Notes: generated by a model from the letters alone, not told the origin. A stretch of DNA of 64,000 nt from Marinobacterium jannaschii DSM 6295 (GCF_000620085.1 NZ_JHVJ01000005.1:1-64000), one strand, 5' to 3'; positions 27,100 to 36,356 are shown, numbered from the stretch's first letter. Made by a program: numbers and translations.

Positions 27100-27669
27100 A
27101 TGACACTGAAAACCGAACTTAACCGCCGAAAGTTTCTATGCTTAGCCGGTAGCGTCGCCGCTACTGCCGTTTCACCTCAGATTATCGCTGCGCCAGCAGT
27201 GCATACCGGCCGCACGGCCTCGCAGGAGAAGCAGCTGAGTATGCTCAACCTGCACACTGGGGAGCGGGTGGACACCACCTTCTGGGTGGCTGGACGTTAC
27301 CTGCCAGACGGGCTGAGTGATATTAATAAGGTATTGCGTGACCACCGCAATAATCAGGTTGCCAAAATTGATGTGGAACTGATCGATCTGTTACATCGCC
27401 TGCACTCCAAGACCGGAACGTCTGAGGAGATTCAGATTATCTCTGCTTACCGGTCGCCGGAAACCAACGCGATGCTGCGGAAGAAAAGCAATGGTGTAGC
27501 TAAACGCAGCCTGCACATGCAAGGGAAAGCGGTTGATATCCGGATGTCAGATATTTCACTGGACCGTTTACATAAAGCGGCGCTGCAGTTACGCGGCGGT
27601 GGCGTTGGCTACTACCGTAAAAGTAACTTTATCCATCTGGATGTGGGGCGCGTGCGTAGCTGGGGTTAA
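27100..27669 (+). CDS. DUF882/YcbK-like peptidoglycan peptidase with Tat signal
   Basis: A 189-residue exported protein of the DUF882 (peptidase M15-like) family. The N-terminus has a twin-arginine motif, LNRRKFLCLAG, then a hydrophobic stretch, so it is probably folded before export. The zinc-site signatures SAYRSPETNAML, SLHMQGKAVDIRM and FIHLDVGRVRSWG are intact. The Escherichia coli homologue (MepK) cleaves 3-3 cross-links made by L,D-transpeptidases, matching the neighbour at 25645-26931. Confidence 0.9.
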   Translation: MTLKTELNRRKFLCLAGSVAATAVSPQIIAAPAVHTGRTASQEKQLSMLNLHTGERVDTTFWVAGRYLPDGLSDINKVLRDHRNNQVAKIDVELIDLLHRLHSKTGTSEEIQIISAYRSPETNAMLRKKSNGVAKRSLHMQGKAVDIRMSDISLDRLHKAALQLRGGGVGYYRKSNFIHLDVGRVRSWG

Positions 27670-27703
27670 GCCCGGCGGCGATATATCACTGTCGTCTTGT
27701 GCC

Positions 27704-27735
27704 TCCGGCAGGTCGATTTTTAGACGCCTGCCGGA
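27704..27735 (+). terminator. Hairpin downstream of the YcbK-like gene
   Basis: Perfect 9-base arms TCCGGCAGG (27704-27712) and CCTGCCGGA (27727-27735) with a 14-base loop. No T run follows, so termination would be weak or the hairpin may protect the 3' end. I looked here for the 4.5S RNA that precedes dnaX in some relatives and did not find its conserved core. Confidence 0.4.
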
Positions 27736-27887
27736 ACCTGTCCGCAGCTTTTGAATAATCTTCGTACAGAATTTCCTGTCTACTGCTTCCGATTACGTTC
27801 TGTCGCTGCTTTCCGCTGGCTTACTACGGTCTCAACCGGTAGCATAAGCGCCTGATTCTATTATTTTTTGAGTCGTGATTTTACGAG

Positions 27888-29978
27888 ATGAGTTATCAGG
27901 TACTGGCCCGCAAATGGCGGCCTAAACGCTTTCAGGAGATGGTTGGTCAGGAGCATGTCCTGAAGGCGTTGGTTAATGCGCTGGATGATGACAGATTGCA
28001 TCATGCTTACCTGTTTACCGGCACCCGTGGCGTGGGTAAAACCTCCATCGCACGTCTGTTCGCCAAGTCACTGAACTGCGAACAGGGCGTATCCTCTTCG
28101 CCCTGTGGTACTTGTTCTGCCTGTCGCGAAATCGCCGAAGGGCGCTTTGTCGACCTTATAGAGGTCGATGCGGCATCCCGTACCAAAGTGGAAGATACCC
28201 GCGAACTGCTGGAGAACGTCCAGTACGCGCCTACTCATGGCCGTTACAAGGTGTACCTCATCGATGAGGTACATATGCTGTCGACTCACTCCTTCAATGC
28301 GTTGCTGAAAACGCTGGAGGAGCCGCCGCCTCACGTGAAGTTCCTGCTGGCAACCACCGATCCGCAGAAACTTCCGGTGACCATTCTGTCACGCTGTCTG
28401 CAGTTTAACCTGAAGAATATGATCCCGGAGCGGATCGTCGATCACTTACAGCATGTGCTGGGTGAGGAATCGATCCACTTCGAGGAACCGGCGCTCTGGC
28501 TGCTGGCGCGTTCGGCCGACGGCTCGATGCGTGATGCCATGAGCCTGACGGATCAGGCGATCGCGTTTGGTGCCGGCGAGGTGCTGGAAGCCGATGTACG
28601 GGCGATGCTCGGCACGATCGACCAGCGACTGGTTTACCGGATGCTTGATTGTCTGGCTGATCAGGACGCGTCGGGGTTATTGGCAGCGGTTGAAGAACTG
28701 GCGCGCTTCTCACCGGATTACAACACTGTCCTGGGTGATCTGGTCAGCTTGCTGCACCGTATTGCTATCGGTCAGGTAGTACCGGCTGCAGTGGATAACA
28801 GCATGGGTGACAAGGCCCAGGTGGAAGCTCTGGCTCAGCGCCTGACCGCTGAAGATGTGCAACTCTACTATCAGGTCGCTCTGATGGGGCGCAAAGACCT
28901 GCCATTTGTGCCTGATGCCCGTGAAGGGCTGGAGATGACGCTGCTGCGAATGCTGGCATTTCGTCCGGCGTCTGCGGCGCCGACTAAAGGTCGCCCGGCA
29001 CCTCAGGTCTCAGAGACACCCGCGCCTGCCGAATCGCGGCCCGGGGCACAGGATAGTGGTGTATCTGAAAGTGCTGTCAGTCAGGCCGCAGCGGAGAGCC
29101 GTCCAGCAGCTGGCTCGGCCGAGACGCCAGCGTCGGTTGAGTCAGTTGCTGCAGCGGCACAGACTCCGGCACCAGCACCAGCACCAGCACCAGCACCAGC
29201 ACCCGTTCAGCCTCCAGTGGCAGAGAAGCCGACCCCTCCGCCCGCAGAACATCAGATGGCGGGGGCAGGGATAACGGCCCCGCCAGTCCGTAACGACCAG
29301 CCGCCGCAGCCAGCACCGGCTGTATCTGAGCCGGTAGCACCGCAGTCCGCTGAACCGCCAGCCTATGAAGCGCCGCCAGCCTACGATGATGTGCCGCCCG
29401 GTTATGATGATGTGCCTCCATGGGAGGACTATCCGGTAGAGGATGCAGGAAAAAAGCTCCCGCCTGACCCTGTCGTGCCAGTCCCGGCGGCACCTCACAG
29501 TGATCAGTCAGCTCTGCCGCCTGCTGAAGGGCTGGCGCCTGAAGGCGTGATTCGGAGTGATCCGCAAGCGATTGAGCGATATCAGCTTAACGGGGTCAAA
29601 CCTGAAGACTGGGTGCTGTTATCCCAGCAACTGGGCCTGACCGGCATGACCGCTAACCTGGCCAATAACCTGTCACTGGAACATTTTGATAGCCAGCGCG
29701 CTGTGTTGCACTACACCCAGCGGCAGGTGGCGGTACTGAATGATATTCAGCGCGATCGTATCCGTGATTCCGTGCAGCGTTATTTCGACAGTTCGCTTGA
29801 GGTAGAATTTGTTAAGGGCGTGCAGAGTCGCGAAACGCCAAGCCAGTATCAGGCACGTAAAAAGGCTGAACGCCTACAGCAGGCTGTTCAGGCAATTCAG
29901 GCCGATGACACGGTCATTGCTCTGCAACAACATTTTGGCGCCGAAGTTGTTCTGGCGTCAGTAGAACCGATTGATTAA
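27888..29978 (+). CDS. dnaX: DNA polymerase III tau (and probably gamma) subunit
   Basis: A 696-residue clamp-loader subunit. The AAA+ part shows RKWRPKRFQEMVGQEHV, the P-loop GTRGVGKTS, the zinc cysteines CEQ..CGTCSAC, DEVHMLS and the TILSRC sensor region. A long Ala/Pro-rich linker (about 365-560, with an APAPAPAP run) joins it to the C-terminal domain that binds the polymerase. A slippery A-AAA-AAG at 29450-29456, in frame and followed three codons into the -1 frame by TGA, suggests that a shorter gamma-like form ending at 29467 is also made. Heads a run dnaX-ybaB-recR with 21- and 6-base gaps. Confidence 0.96.
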   Translation: MSYQVLARKWRPKRFQEMVGQEHVLKALVNALDDDRLHHAYLFTGTRGVGKTSIARLFAKSLNCEQGVSSSPCGTCSACREIAEGRFVDLIEVDAASRTKVEDTRELLENVQYAPTHGRYKVYLIDEVHMLSTHSFNALLKTLEEPPPHVKFLLATTDPQKLPVTILSRCLQFNLKNMIPERIVDHLQHVLGEESIHFEEPALWLLARSADGSMRDAMSLTDQAIAFGAGEVLEADVRAMLGTIDQRLVYRMLDCLADQDASGLLAAVEELARFSPDYNTVLGDLVSLLHRIAIGQVVPAAVDNSMGDKAQVEALAQRLTAEDVQLYYQVALMGRKDLPFVPDAREGLEMTLLRMLAFRPASAAPTKGRPAPQVSETPAPAESRPGAQDSGVSESAVSQAAAESRPAAGSAETPASVESVAAAAQTPAPAPAPAPAPAPVQPPVAEKPTPPPAEHQMAGAGITAPPVRNDQPPQPAPAVSEPVAPQSAEPPAYEAPPAYDDVPPGYDDVPPWEDYPVEDAGKKLPPDPVVPVPAAPHSDQSALPPAEGLAPEGVIRSDPQAIERYQLNGVKPEDWVLLSQQLGLTGMTANLANNLSLEHFDSQRAVLHYTQRQVAVLNDIQRDRIRDSVQRYFDSSLEVEFVKGVQSRETPSQYQARKKAERLQQAVQAIQADDTVIALQQHFGAEVVLASVEPID
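29171..29200 (+). repeat. Hexamer microsatellite inside dnaX
   Basis: Five tandem copies of ACCAGC, coding alternating Pro and Ala in the tau linker. A hexamer can gain or lose units without shifting frame, so linker length may vary between strains. Confidence 0.85.
29450..29456 (+). other. Probable programmed -1 frameshift site in dnaX
   Basis: The heptamer A-AAA-AAG is in the dnaX reading frame (AAA is codon 522). After a -1 slip the ribosome would read GCT, CCC, GCC and stop at TGA 29465-29467. The same heptamer makes gamma in Escherichia coli. An upstream purine stretch (AGAGGA, 29438-29443) could act as the Shine-Dalgarno-like stimulator; the downstream stem is less clear (CCGCC at 29460-29464 could pair with GGCGG further on). 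Confidence 0.6.
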
Positions 29979-29999
29979 TTCTTTGACGAGGAAAATACC

Positions 30000-30323
30000 A
30001 TGATGAAAGGTATGGGTAACCTGATGAAGCAGGCGCAGCAGATGCAACAGCAGATGCAGAAAGCGCAGGAAGAGATCGCTAATGCTGAAGTCAGCGGTGA
30101 GTCCGGTGCAGGTCTGGTGAAAGTTACCATGAATGGTCGTCATGATGTTAAAGCGATCTCCATCGATGACAGTCTGATGGAAGAGGAAAAAGAGATTCTC
30201 GAAGACCTAATTGCCGCAGCCGTTAATGATGCGGTGCGTAAGGTTGAGCAGAACACTCAGGATAAGATGTCCAAAATTACCGGCGGTATGCAGATGCCTC
30301 CCGGTTTCAACATGCCGTTCTGA
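30000..30323 (+). CDS. ybaB: YbaB/EbfC nucleoid-associated protein
   Basis: A 107-residue homologue of YbaB, a small dimeric DNA-binding protein. Close agreement with the family is visible in [40 protein letters not shown] and the tail [11 protein letters not shown]. It lies between dnaX and recR, the conserved order in gammaproteobacteria. The two adjacent ATG codons at 30000 and 30003 are alternative starts. Confidence 0.95.
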   Translation: MMKGMGNLMKQAQQMQQQMQKAQEEIANAEVSGESGAGLVKVTMNGRHDVKAISIDDSLMEEEKEILEDLIAAAVNDAVRKVEQNTQDKMSKITGGMQMPPGFNMPF

Positions 30324-30329
30324 TCCAAT

Positions 30330-30929
30330 ATGTCATTCAGTCCTCTGATTCAGCAACTGATCAACTCCCTGCGCTGTCTGCCGGGAGTGGGACCTAAATC
30401 GGCCCAGCGGATGGCTTTCCATCTGCTGGAGCGAGATCCTCAGGGTGCCCTGTCCTTGGCAGAAGCGCTTAATACCTCTATTGAGAAGGTCGGGCGCTGT
30501 AACAGTTGCCGAACCCTGTCTGAAGATCCGGTATGTAAGATCTGTGCGGACCCGCGTCGCGAAGGCTCAATGTTATGTGTGCTGGAGTCTCCGATGGACG
30601 TACTGGCGATCGAGCAGACCGGCGGATTTAACGGAGCCTATTTTGTGCTGACCGGCCACCTGTCTCCGATAGACGGCATCGGCCCGGAGGATCTGGGCAT
30701 CGACCTGTTGCTGGAACGCCTGCAGCAGGGAAGCGTTAAAGAGCTGATCCTGGCGACCAACCCGACCGTTGAAGGGGAGGCCACGGCATACTTTATTGCC
30801 GAACAGGTGAAGGGAATGGATATTAAGGTTACCCGTATCGCACATGGAGTGCCGGTAGGTGGTGAGCTTGAATACGTTGATGGCGGTACCCTGGCCCACG
30901 CATTGGCCGGGCGTCGCGCTCTAAGCTGA
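30330..30929 (+). CDS. recR: Recombination mediator RecR
   Basis: A 199-residue protein that with RecF/RecO loads RecA onto gapped DNA. Features are the helix-hairpin-helix ([17 protein letters not shown]), the four-cysteine zinc motif ([16 protein letters not shown]) and a Toprim domain with [16 protein letters not shown] and IARGVP-like [19 protein letters not shown]. Length is standard. It starts six bases after ybaB. Confidence 0.97.
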   Translation: MSFSPLIQQLINSLRCLPGVGPKSAQRMAFHLLERDPQGALSLAEALNTSIEKVGRCNSCRTLSEDPVCKICADPRREGSMLCVLESPMDVLAIEQTGGFNGAYFVLTGHLSPIDGIGPEDLGIDLLLERLQQGSVKELILATNPTVEGEATAYFIAEQVKGMDIKVTRIAHGVPVGGELEYVDGGTLAHALAGRRALS

Positions 30930-30937
30930 GGAAAGTC

Positions 30938-32122
30938 ATGGAATCGGTGAGCCAATACGACTGGCGCAAGCTGGAAGCTACAGCAGAGCATCCGGTCTGG
31001 GTGCGAGATGATGAAGAACTGGCCAGGCTGTGTATCTATTGGCAGACGCTGTCGATGGTGGCGCTGGATACAGAATTCCAGCGAGTGGAAACATTCTACC
31101 CGATTCCTGGTTTGATTCAGCTGGCAGACGATCGGCAGTGCTACCTGATTGATCCGCTCAGCATCGATAACTTTGAGCCGCTGGCAGAGTTGTTTGCCAA
31201 TGAAAGGGTGCTAAAAGTACTGCACGCTGCTACTGAGGACATTGAGCTCTTTCATAAGAGCCTGGGTCAGTTGCCACGTCCGGTATATGATACTCAGATG
31301 GCCGCTGCGTTTGTCGGCTGGGGCTTTTCCATGGGATTGCAACGTATGTTGCAGCATGCTCTCGATGTCGAAATGGAGAAGGAAGAGACCACGTCTGACT
31401 GGTTGCAGCGACCGCTGACCGCTGGTCAGGAGCGATACGCGGCACTGGATGTGGCGTATCTGCCCGCAATCTGTCAGATGCAGCAGCAGATACTGCAACA
31501 AAAAGGGATCGCCGACTGGGTAATCCAGGAAGGAGAGGGGCTGTTACATCAGTCTATCGATACTGATCCCGAGGGGCTTGGTTATTACCGCCGTTTCACC
31601 CAGATGTGGCGGTTACCGGAAGAAAAACTGGCCGCGTTAAGGGACCTGACCGCCTGGCGTGAGCGTACCTGCCGCGAGCGGGACGTCCCCCGCAACCGTA
31701 TTCTGAGAAATCAGGCGTTGCTGGATATCGTCGACCGCTGGCCACGCTCTCTGTCTGAGCTGAGCCGGGTACCTGAGCTTAAACGGCGCGCGATTCGGGT
31801 CGATGGCCCGGTAATACTTGAGATACTGCAGGGCGCGGCGCAGAGTGCTGCTGACAACCCGCCGCAGCGGATTGAGAAACCACTGCACTTCGGCTGGAAC
31901 CAGCACCTTAAGAAGCTCAAGGCGATGGTGCGTGAACGTGCTGAAGAGCTGGATATTGCGCCTGAAGTGTTATTGCGCAAAAAAGAGCTGGATGCCCTAA
32001 TACGTACCGGTTGTGATACCGGCAACTACAGGCTGCCCGATGAAATGGTGCCCTGGCGACGCGAAGTGATCGGCGAGAAGCTGCTTGCAGAACTGAACAA
32101 AATTGGGATTGCGAAGCAATGA
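30938..32122 (+). CDS. rnd: Ribonuclease D
   Basis: A 394-residue 3'-5' exoribonuclease of tRNA and small-RNA maturation. The DEDD-y catalytic motifs are visible: DTEFQRVETFYP (first Asp-Glu), a central VLHAATEDIELF, and YAALDVAYLP (last Tyr/Asp motif). The HRDC helical domain follows (about 215-295: LTAWRERTCRERDVPRNRILRNQALLDIV). It lies eight bases after recR and overlaps ycgL by four. Confidence 0.94.
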   Translation: MESVSQYDWRKLEATAEHPVWVRDDEELARLCIYWQTLSMVALDTEFQRVETFYPIPGLIQLADDRQCYLIDPLSIDNFEPLAELFANERVLKVLHAATEDIELFHKSLGQLPRPVYDTQMAAAFVGWGFSMGLQRMLQHALDVEMEKEETTSDWLQRPLTAGQERYAALDVAYLPAICQMQQQILQQKGIADWVIQEGEGLLHQSIDTDPEGLGYYRRFTQMWRLPEEKLAALRDLTAWRERTCRERDVPRNRILRNQALLDIVDRWPRSLSELSRVPELKRRAIRVDGPVILEILQGAAQSAADNPPQRIEKPLHFGWNQHLKKLKAMVRERAEELDIAPEVLLRKKELDALIRTGCDTGNYRLPDEMVPWRREVIGEKLLAELNKIGIAKQ

Positions 32123-32412
32123 GAATTTGTAGTGTGTTTAAAAGCTCCCGTAAAGATGAAATGTTCCTTTACGTGGATAAGAAAGAGCAACTCGACCGGG
32201 TACCCGACAAGCTGAAAGAGATGTTCGGTACGGCGCTCCATGTGATGGATATGCCGCTGAAGGCCGATCGCAAACTGGCGCGTGTTGATGGCGCAAAAGT
32301 GCTGCAGGAAATCGCCACTAAAGGTTTCTATCTGCAGCTGCCGCCAGCTAAAGATGACTATATGCTGGATCTCTATAAGGACCCGGACCGTCCCGAATTC
32401 GGAGTGCGTTAA
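32119..32412 (+). CDS. ycgL: YcgL family protein
   Basis: A 97-residue homologue of YcgL (DUF709), a small conserved gammaproteobacterial protein of unknown biochemical role. It has the typical start MRICSVFKSSRKDEMFLYVDK and the end GFYLQLPPAKDDYMLDLYK. Its ATG overlaps the rnd stop and its end abuts ycgN, so the three are coupled. Confidence 0.92.
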   Translation: MRICSVFKSSRKDEMFLYVDKKEQLDRVPDKLKEMFGTALHVMDMPLKADRKLARVDGAKVLQEIATKGFYLQLPPAKDDYMLDLYKDPDRPEFGVR

Positions 32413-32853
32413 GTGGTCGCGCAAGAGGTATTCTGGCGTCGCAAGACGCTGCATGAGATGACACCGTCCGAGTGGGAATCCCTCTGTGATGGCTGCGCCC
32501 TTTGCTGCTTGCAGAAGGTCGAAGATGAAGATACCCATGAGGTGTTTTACACCACCGCTGTATGCCATCTGCTCGACTTTAACAATTGCAGCTGCACCCG
32601 TTACGAAGATCGCTGCACCCTGGTGCCAAACTGCGTCAAACTGAAGCCGGATGATGTAGCGGAGTTCCACTGGTTACCGCCCAGCTGCAGTTATCGCCTG
32701 ATCGCTGAGGGCAAGGAGCTGCCGGAATGGCATCCCCTGCTGACCGGCGAGCGTAACAGTGTGATCGAGACTGATGCCTCGGTGCTGAGTATCTGGGAAG
32801 TGAAAGATAACGAGATCAGTGACGAGGAGTTGCTCGATTACGTTATCGACTGA
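32413..32853 (+). CDS. ycgN: YcgN family cysteine-cluster protein (UPF0260)
   Basis: A 146-residue protein with a conserved set of cysteines (CDGCALCCLQ, then CHLLDFNNCSCTRYEDRC and CVKLKP) typical of UPF0260/YkgJ-like putative metal or Fe-S binding proteins. The start codon is GTG at 32413, immediately after the ycgL stop. Molecular function unknown. Confidence 0.9.
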   Translation: MVAQEVFWRRKTLHEMTPSEWESLCDGCALCCLQKVEDEDTHEVFYTTAVCHLLDFNNCSCTRYEDRCTLVPNCVKLKPDDVAEFHWLPPSCSYRLIAEGKELPEWHPLLTGERNSVIETDASVLSIWEVKDNEISDEELLDYVID

Positions 32854-33329
32854 CCGGATCCGGAATTCGAAGCGGCAGAGCTTAAGCTAGCGGGCCTGGA
32901 TTGCAGGCCCGGGTACGCATCTTAAAAAGAAACCCCGCCACTGTTCGCAGTGACGGGGTTTCTTTTTGGTAATAAAAATACGGCACTCAGGCGCAAGAGC
33001 CTTGTCACAGACGTACCTGAGTACCGCGGAGAAACGGGTTGGCTGAAAGGAATCGTCAGCACATTGGCCTGCGGTGCAATGTCGCAGGCATCAAATCTAT
33101 CTCGCAGCAACTTGCCGTTACCACCCTGTGAGCCGAGTAGGCAGATCGGGCAAGATGCCGCGTGATAAATCTGAATTATGGTGCTCTCACCGGTAAATCG
33201 AGAGCAGGGAAATTGTAGGGATTATTGCCTGAAAAGTGTTTTCTATTTCATCCGTATATCCATGAAAATATGAAAGGATATTGATACTATTCGTGGGATA
33301 GTTGAATGTTCTTTCGCAGTGAGTGGTAA
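32854..33329. other. Intergenic region between ycgN and the Lrp regulator
   Basis: It contains a GC hairpin at 32891-32911 (CGGGCCTG paired with CAGGCCCG), the strong terminator at 32924-32968, and about 360 further bases. That remainder shows only short open frames without family motifs or ribosome-binding sites, and turns AT-rich from about 33220 where the Lrp-gene promoter should lie. Confidence 0.5.
32924..32968 (+). terminator. Strong rho-independent terminator after the dnaX-ycgN gene run
   Basis: A long stem: AGAAACCCCG pairs with CGGGGTTTCT, continued inward by CACTG/CAGTG around the loop TTCG, and followed by TTTT. An A run on the left side makes it possibly bidirectional. Confidence 0.9.
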
Positions 33330-33785
33330 ATGATCGATCAGTATGACCGTAGGATTCTCAGGATCCTGCAGCAGGACGGCCGCATCACCAATCAGCAACT
33401 GGCGCAGCAGGTCGATCTGTCTGCCGCGGCTTGCTGGCGCCGGGTTAAAGCGATGGAGGAGTCTGGCGTGATACAGCGCTATGCTGCACTGCTCGATCCC
33501 CGGCAGCTTGAGCAGGGGCTGACGGTGGTGTTGATGGTTCAGCTTTCACAGCATAACCGTGCCTATCGGGATGCGTTTGAAACACGGGTTAAAGGCCTGT
33601 CGGAGGTATTGCAGTGCTACGCCCTGACCGGAAATGCCGATTTTATGTTGCGGGTCCAGGTGCCCGATATGGCGGCCTACGATCGCTTTCTCAACGATAA
33701 CCTTTTTACGCTGGAAGGTGTCGCCCAGGTGCAGTCAAACTTCGCCCTTCGGGAAGTAAAATATGAGACTGCATTTGATATATGA
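33330..33785 (+). CDS. Lrp/AsnC family transcriptional regulator
   Basis: A 151-residue feast/famine regulator. The N-terminal winged HTH is MIDQYDRRILRILQQDGRITNQQLAQQV..SAAACWRRV; the C-terminal RAM domain is seen in ALTGNADFMLRVQVPDMAAYDRFL. These proteins bind an amino acid or related ligand and form octamers or larger assemblies. No adjacent amino-acid gene reveals its target. A monocistronic unit. Confidence 0.92.
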   Translation: MIDQYDRRILRILQQDGRITNQQLAQQVDLSAAACWRRVKAMEESGVIQRYAALLDPRQLEQGLTVVLMVQLSQHNRAYRDAFETRVKGLSEVLQCYALTGNADFMLRVQVPDMAAYDRFLNDNLFTLEGVAQVQSNFALREVKYETAFDI

Positions 33786-33922
33786 AGGGATCTGAATAGA
33801 ATAAAAAGTGTACGACTTAGAAATTTTACCTATTTTTTCATTGGATGATTTTGTACAATCAATCGTTCAAAAATATAGACACTTCAGTGATTTAGCTGAA
33901 AGTATGAGTCAGGCTCGCCACA

Positions 33923-34663
33923 TTGAGTACACATAAGTTTCTGTCGAAAAGCCGCTTGATCAAGGAGTTGGTGCTAACCATTCCCCTGTTTGCGCTGCTG
34001 GTTTTCGTCAATGCGAAGTATCAGGTAGCAGAGCGTGTTTTCTACTTCCTGCACTCGTTCAAGGGTGTTGGCCTCGATGACTGGTTTTTCAGCCTGGCCG
34101 TGTTTATCCCGGCTTATCTGGTGTTCTTTGCGCTTCGGCGAAAGCGGGAGATCGAATCTCTGGTGGCCGAAGTGGGAACCGATTCCCTGACCGGAGTATT
34201 AAACAGACGTCGCGGCATGGAAGTGCTGATCAAAGAGGTGCGACGCGCCCAGCGCTACAATCGTCCGCTCTCGCTGGTTATCTTCGATATCGATCACTTT
34301 AAAGAGATAAACGACACCTTCGGTCATCCTGTCGGCGATGCCGTATTGCGTCGCTTCACGGCTAAGGTCAGCGGCTGTGTGCGCAGTATGGATTTTCTGG
34401 CCCGTATAGGCGGTGAGGAATTTATGCTGATCTGCACCGAGACCCATGGCGCAGCCGCCACTGACATTGCCAATCGCCTGCGTATGATTGTTGAAAGCGA
34501 AAACTACGGCATTGAGCGCCCGGTCACCGCCAGCTTCGGTGTTTCGCAGATTCGGGTGGGTGAGGGCTATGCCGAACTGCTACAGCGTTCCGATGAACGC
34601 CTCTATTGGGCCAAGAATGAAGGCCGTAACTGCGTCGTTGGCCCGGGGCACGGAAAAACCTGA
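33923..34663 (+). CDS. Membrane-bound diguanylate cyclase (GGDEF)
   Basis: A 246-residue protein with two N-terminal membrane spans (about 14-30 LVLTIPLFALLVFV and 53-70 FFSLAVFIPAYLVFFAL) and a GGDEF domain (about 85-240). The active-site motif is GGEEF and the inhibitory I-site RxxD (RSMD) lies five residues before it, so it should make c-di-GMP with product inhibition. DSLTGVLNRR and DIDHFKEINDTFGH are intact. The start is TTG 33923; an upstream ATG at 33904 is out of frame and opens only ten codons. It balances the EAL enzyme at 22981-24186 in the same second-messenger system. Confidence 0.9.
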   Translation: MSTHKFLSKSRLIKELVLTIPLFALLVFVNAKYQVAERVFYFLHSFKGVGLDDWFFSLAVFIPAYLVFFALRRKREIESLVAEVGTDSLTGVLNRRRGMEVLIKEVRRAQRYNRPLSLVIFDIDHFKEINDTFGHPVGDAVLRRFTAKVSGCVRSMDFLARIGGEEFMLICTETHGAAATDIANRLRMIVESENYGIERPVTASFGVSQIRVGEGYAELLQRSDERLYWAKNEGRNCVVGPGHGKT

Positions 34664-34708
34664 GTCTGTAACTGCCGCGGACTATCCCCAACAGCCCCCC
34701 GTATCATG

Positions 34709-34750
34709 TATAATTTCGCCCCTACTTTGTTACAGGGGTGTTGTTTTTCT
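34709..34750 (+). promoter_or_regulatory. Candidate promoter and leader hairpin before the aspartokinase gene
   Basis: A perfect TATAAT is at 34709-34714, though I see no good -35. Directly after the expected start site, CCCCT and AGGGG arms flank ACTTTGTTAC-like bases and are followed by GTTGTTTTTCT, a terminator-like hairpin. This could be an attenuator in the roughly 190-base leader of the aspartokinase gene, or simply the terminator of the diguanylate cyclase gene. Confidence 0.35.
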
Positions 34751-34911
34751 ATGATGACATTCCGATTGAAGGTTTTACGCACGCTCTCTTACCGCCGGTC
34801 CTACCTGACTGGCCGTGAGTGTGAATGGTGGCCGGTGCTGTCAAAAGCGAGCATCCGCCGCGTTTCTGTTGGTGCAGGAAGGCCGAACCTAGAGACAGAA
34901 CGAGAGTTAAA

Positions 34912-36342
34912 ATGCATACAGTCGAGAAAATTGGCGGCACGTCGATGAGCCGCTTTCAGGAGTTGATGGATACTATCCTGGTTGGAAACCGCGAAGAAGC
35001 AGATTTGTACAACCGGATTTTCGTGGTGTCTGCTTACGGCGGTATTACCAACATGCTTCTCGAGCACAAGAAAACCGGCGAAGCCGGTGTGTATGCACGT
35101 TTTGCCAACGCCGAAAGCGAAGAAGCCTGGGAAAGCGCGCTGAACCAGGTTCAGGCACGTATGCTCGAGATCAATGCCGAGCTGTTCATAGGCGAGAGCA
35201 ACGAATTCGAACTGAATGCGGCAGATAAGTTTGTCGATGACCGGATTCAGGACGTTCGCGACTGCATGAAGAGCCTGCATCACCTGTGTTCCTACGGTCA
35301 TTTCCAGCTTGAAGAGCACCTGATGAAGGTACGTGAAATGCTGGCCTCGCTGGGCGAAGCCCACAGTGGCTATAACGCCGTGCTGGCGCTGCGTAAGGTT
35401 GGCGTCAACGCCCACTTTGCCGACCTGACCGGCTGGAACCTCGACAAGCCTCTGTCGTTTGACGAGATGGTAGCTGAAACCTTTAAAGGTATCGATTTCG
35501 CATCCCAGTTGGTGATCGCCACTGGTTACGCGCACTGTGCCGAAGGCCTGATGAAGACTTTCGACCGCGGCTACAGTGAGATGACCTTCAGCAAGATTGC
35601 CACTGTAACCGGCGCCCGCGAAGCCATTATTCATAAAGAGTATCATCTGAGCTCCGCTGACCCGATGCTGGTCGGAACCGAGAACGTTGTAACTATTGGC
35701 CGTACTAACTATGACGTCGCCGATCAGCTGTCCAACCTTGGAATGGAAGCGATCCATCCCAAGGCGGCGAAAGGCCTGCGCCGTGCCGGTGTTCAGTTGC
35801 GTGTTAAAAACGCCTTTGAGCCGGATCACGAAGGTACCCTGATCAGCCAGGATTACCACAGTGAGTCGCCGCGGGTGGAAATCATTGCCGGACGTAAAGA
35901 TGTTTTCGGCATCGAGATATTTGACCAGGAAATGCTGGGCGACGCCGAATACGATATCCGTATCTCGCAGTTGCTGGCCCAACTGAAGCTGTATGTCGTC
36001 AATAAGGATGCCGATGCCAACAGTATCACCTATTACGTGGGTGGCTCGCGCAAGATGGTTAACCGCGCCGCCAAGCTGATCGAAGAGATGTATCCGGAAG
36101 GCCTGGTGCAGCTACATAACCTGGCTATCGTATCGGCGATCGGCTCGCATATGAAAGTTCAGGGTATTCTGGCGCGGACGGCGGTTGCGCTGGCTGAAGC
36201 GGGCATCAATGTGATGGCATTGCATCAGTCTATTCGTCAGGTCGAGATGCAGTGTGTCGTCAACGAAGATGACTATGAGCAGGCTGTGATCGCGCTACAT
36301 CAGGCGCTGATTGAGCGTCGTATGGACGTGGCTGCTGCCTGA
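34912..36342 (+). CDS. ask: Aspartate kinase, ectoine-type (Ask_Ect)
   Basis: A 476-residue kinase making aspartyl phosphate, the first step to ectoine, lysine, threonine and methionine. The start MHTVEKIGGTSMSRFQELMD, the insert GESNEFELNAADKFVDDRI and the two C-terminal ACT domains (VGGSRKMVNRAAKL; AIVSAIGSHMKVQGILARTA) fit the specialised aspartokinase found beside ectABC in marine bacteria. ATG 34912 is chosen on that N-terminus and a GAGAG ribosome site. Here ectABC is not adjacent; a MarR gene follows at 36551. Confidence 0.8.
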   Translation: MHTVEKIGGTSMSRFQELMDTILVGNREEADLYNRIFVVSAYGGITNMLLEHKKTGEAGVYARFANAESEEAWESALNQVQARMLEINAELFIGESNEFELNAADKFVDDRIQDVRDCMKSLHHLCSYGHFQLEEHLMKVREMLASLGEAHSGYNAVLALRKVGVNAHFADLTGWNLDKPLSFDEMVAETFKGIDFASQLVIATGYAHCAEGLMKTFDRGYSEMTFSKIATVTGAREAIIHKEYHLSSADPMLVGTENVVTIGRTNYDVADQLSNLGMEAIHPKAAKGLRRAGVQLRVKNAFEPDHEGTLISQDYHSESPRVEIIAGRKDVFGIEIFDQEMLGDAEYDIRISQLLAQLKLYVVNKDADANSITYYVGGSRKMVNRAAKLIEEMYPEGLVQLHNLAIVSAIGSHMKVQGILARTAVALAEAGINVMALHQSIRQVEMQCVVNEDDYEQAVIALHQALIERRMDVAAA

Positions 36343-36356
36343 TCCTGCCGCGCTGT

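Noticed and set aside
27670-27887. 4.5S RNA gene upstream of dnaX
   Set aside because: A GC hairpin is present, but the conserved signal-recognition-particle RNA core is not found.
29171-29200. CRISPR-like or mobile repeat
   Set aside because: It is a coding hexamer microsatellite within the dnaX linker, with no spacers.
32922-33165. Small open frames on both strands after ycgN
   Set aside because: They run through the terminator hairpin, lack ribosome-binding sites and show no family similarity.
34801-35982. Long minus-strand open frame opposite the aspartokinase gene
   Set aside because: Antisense to a well-supported gene, with no recognisable domain.
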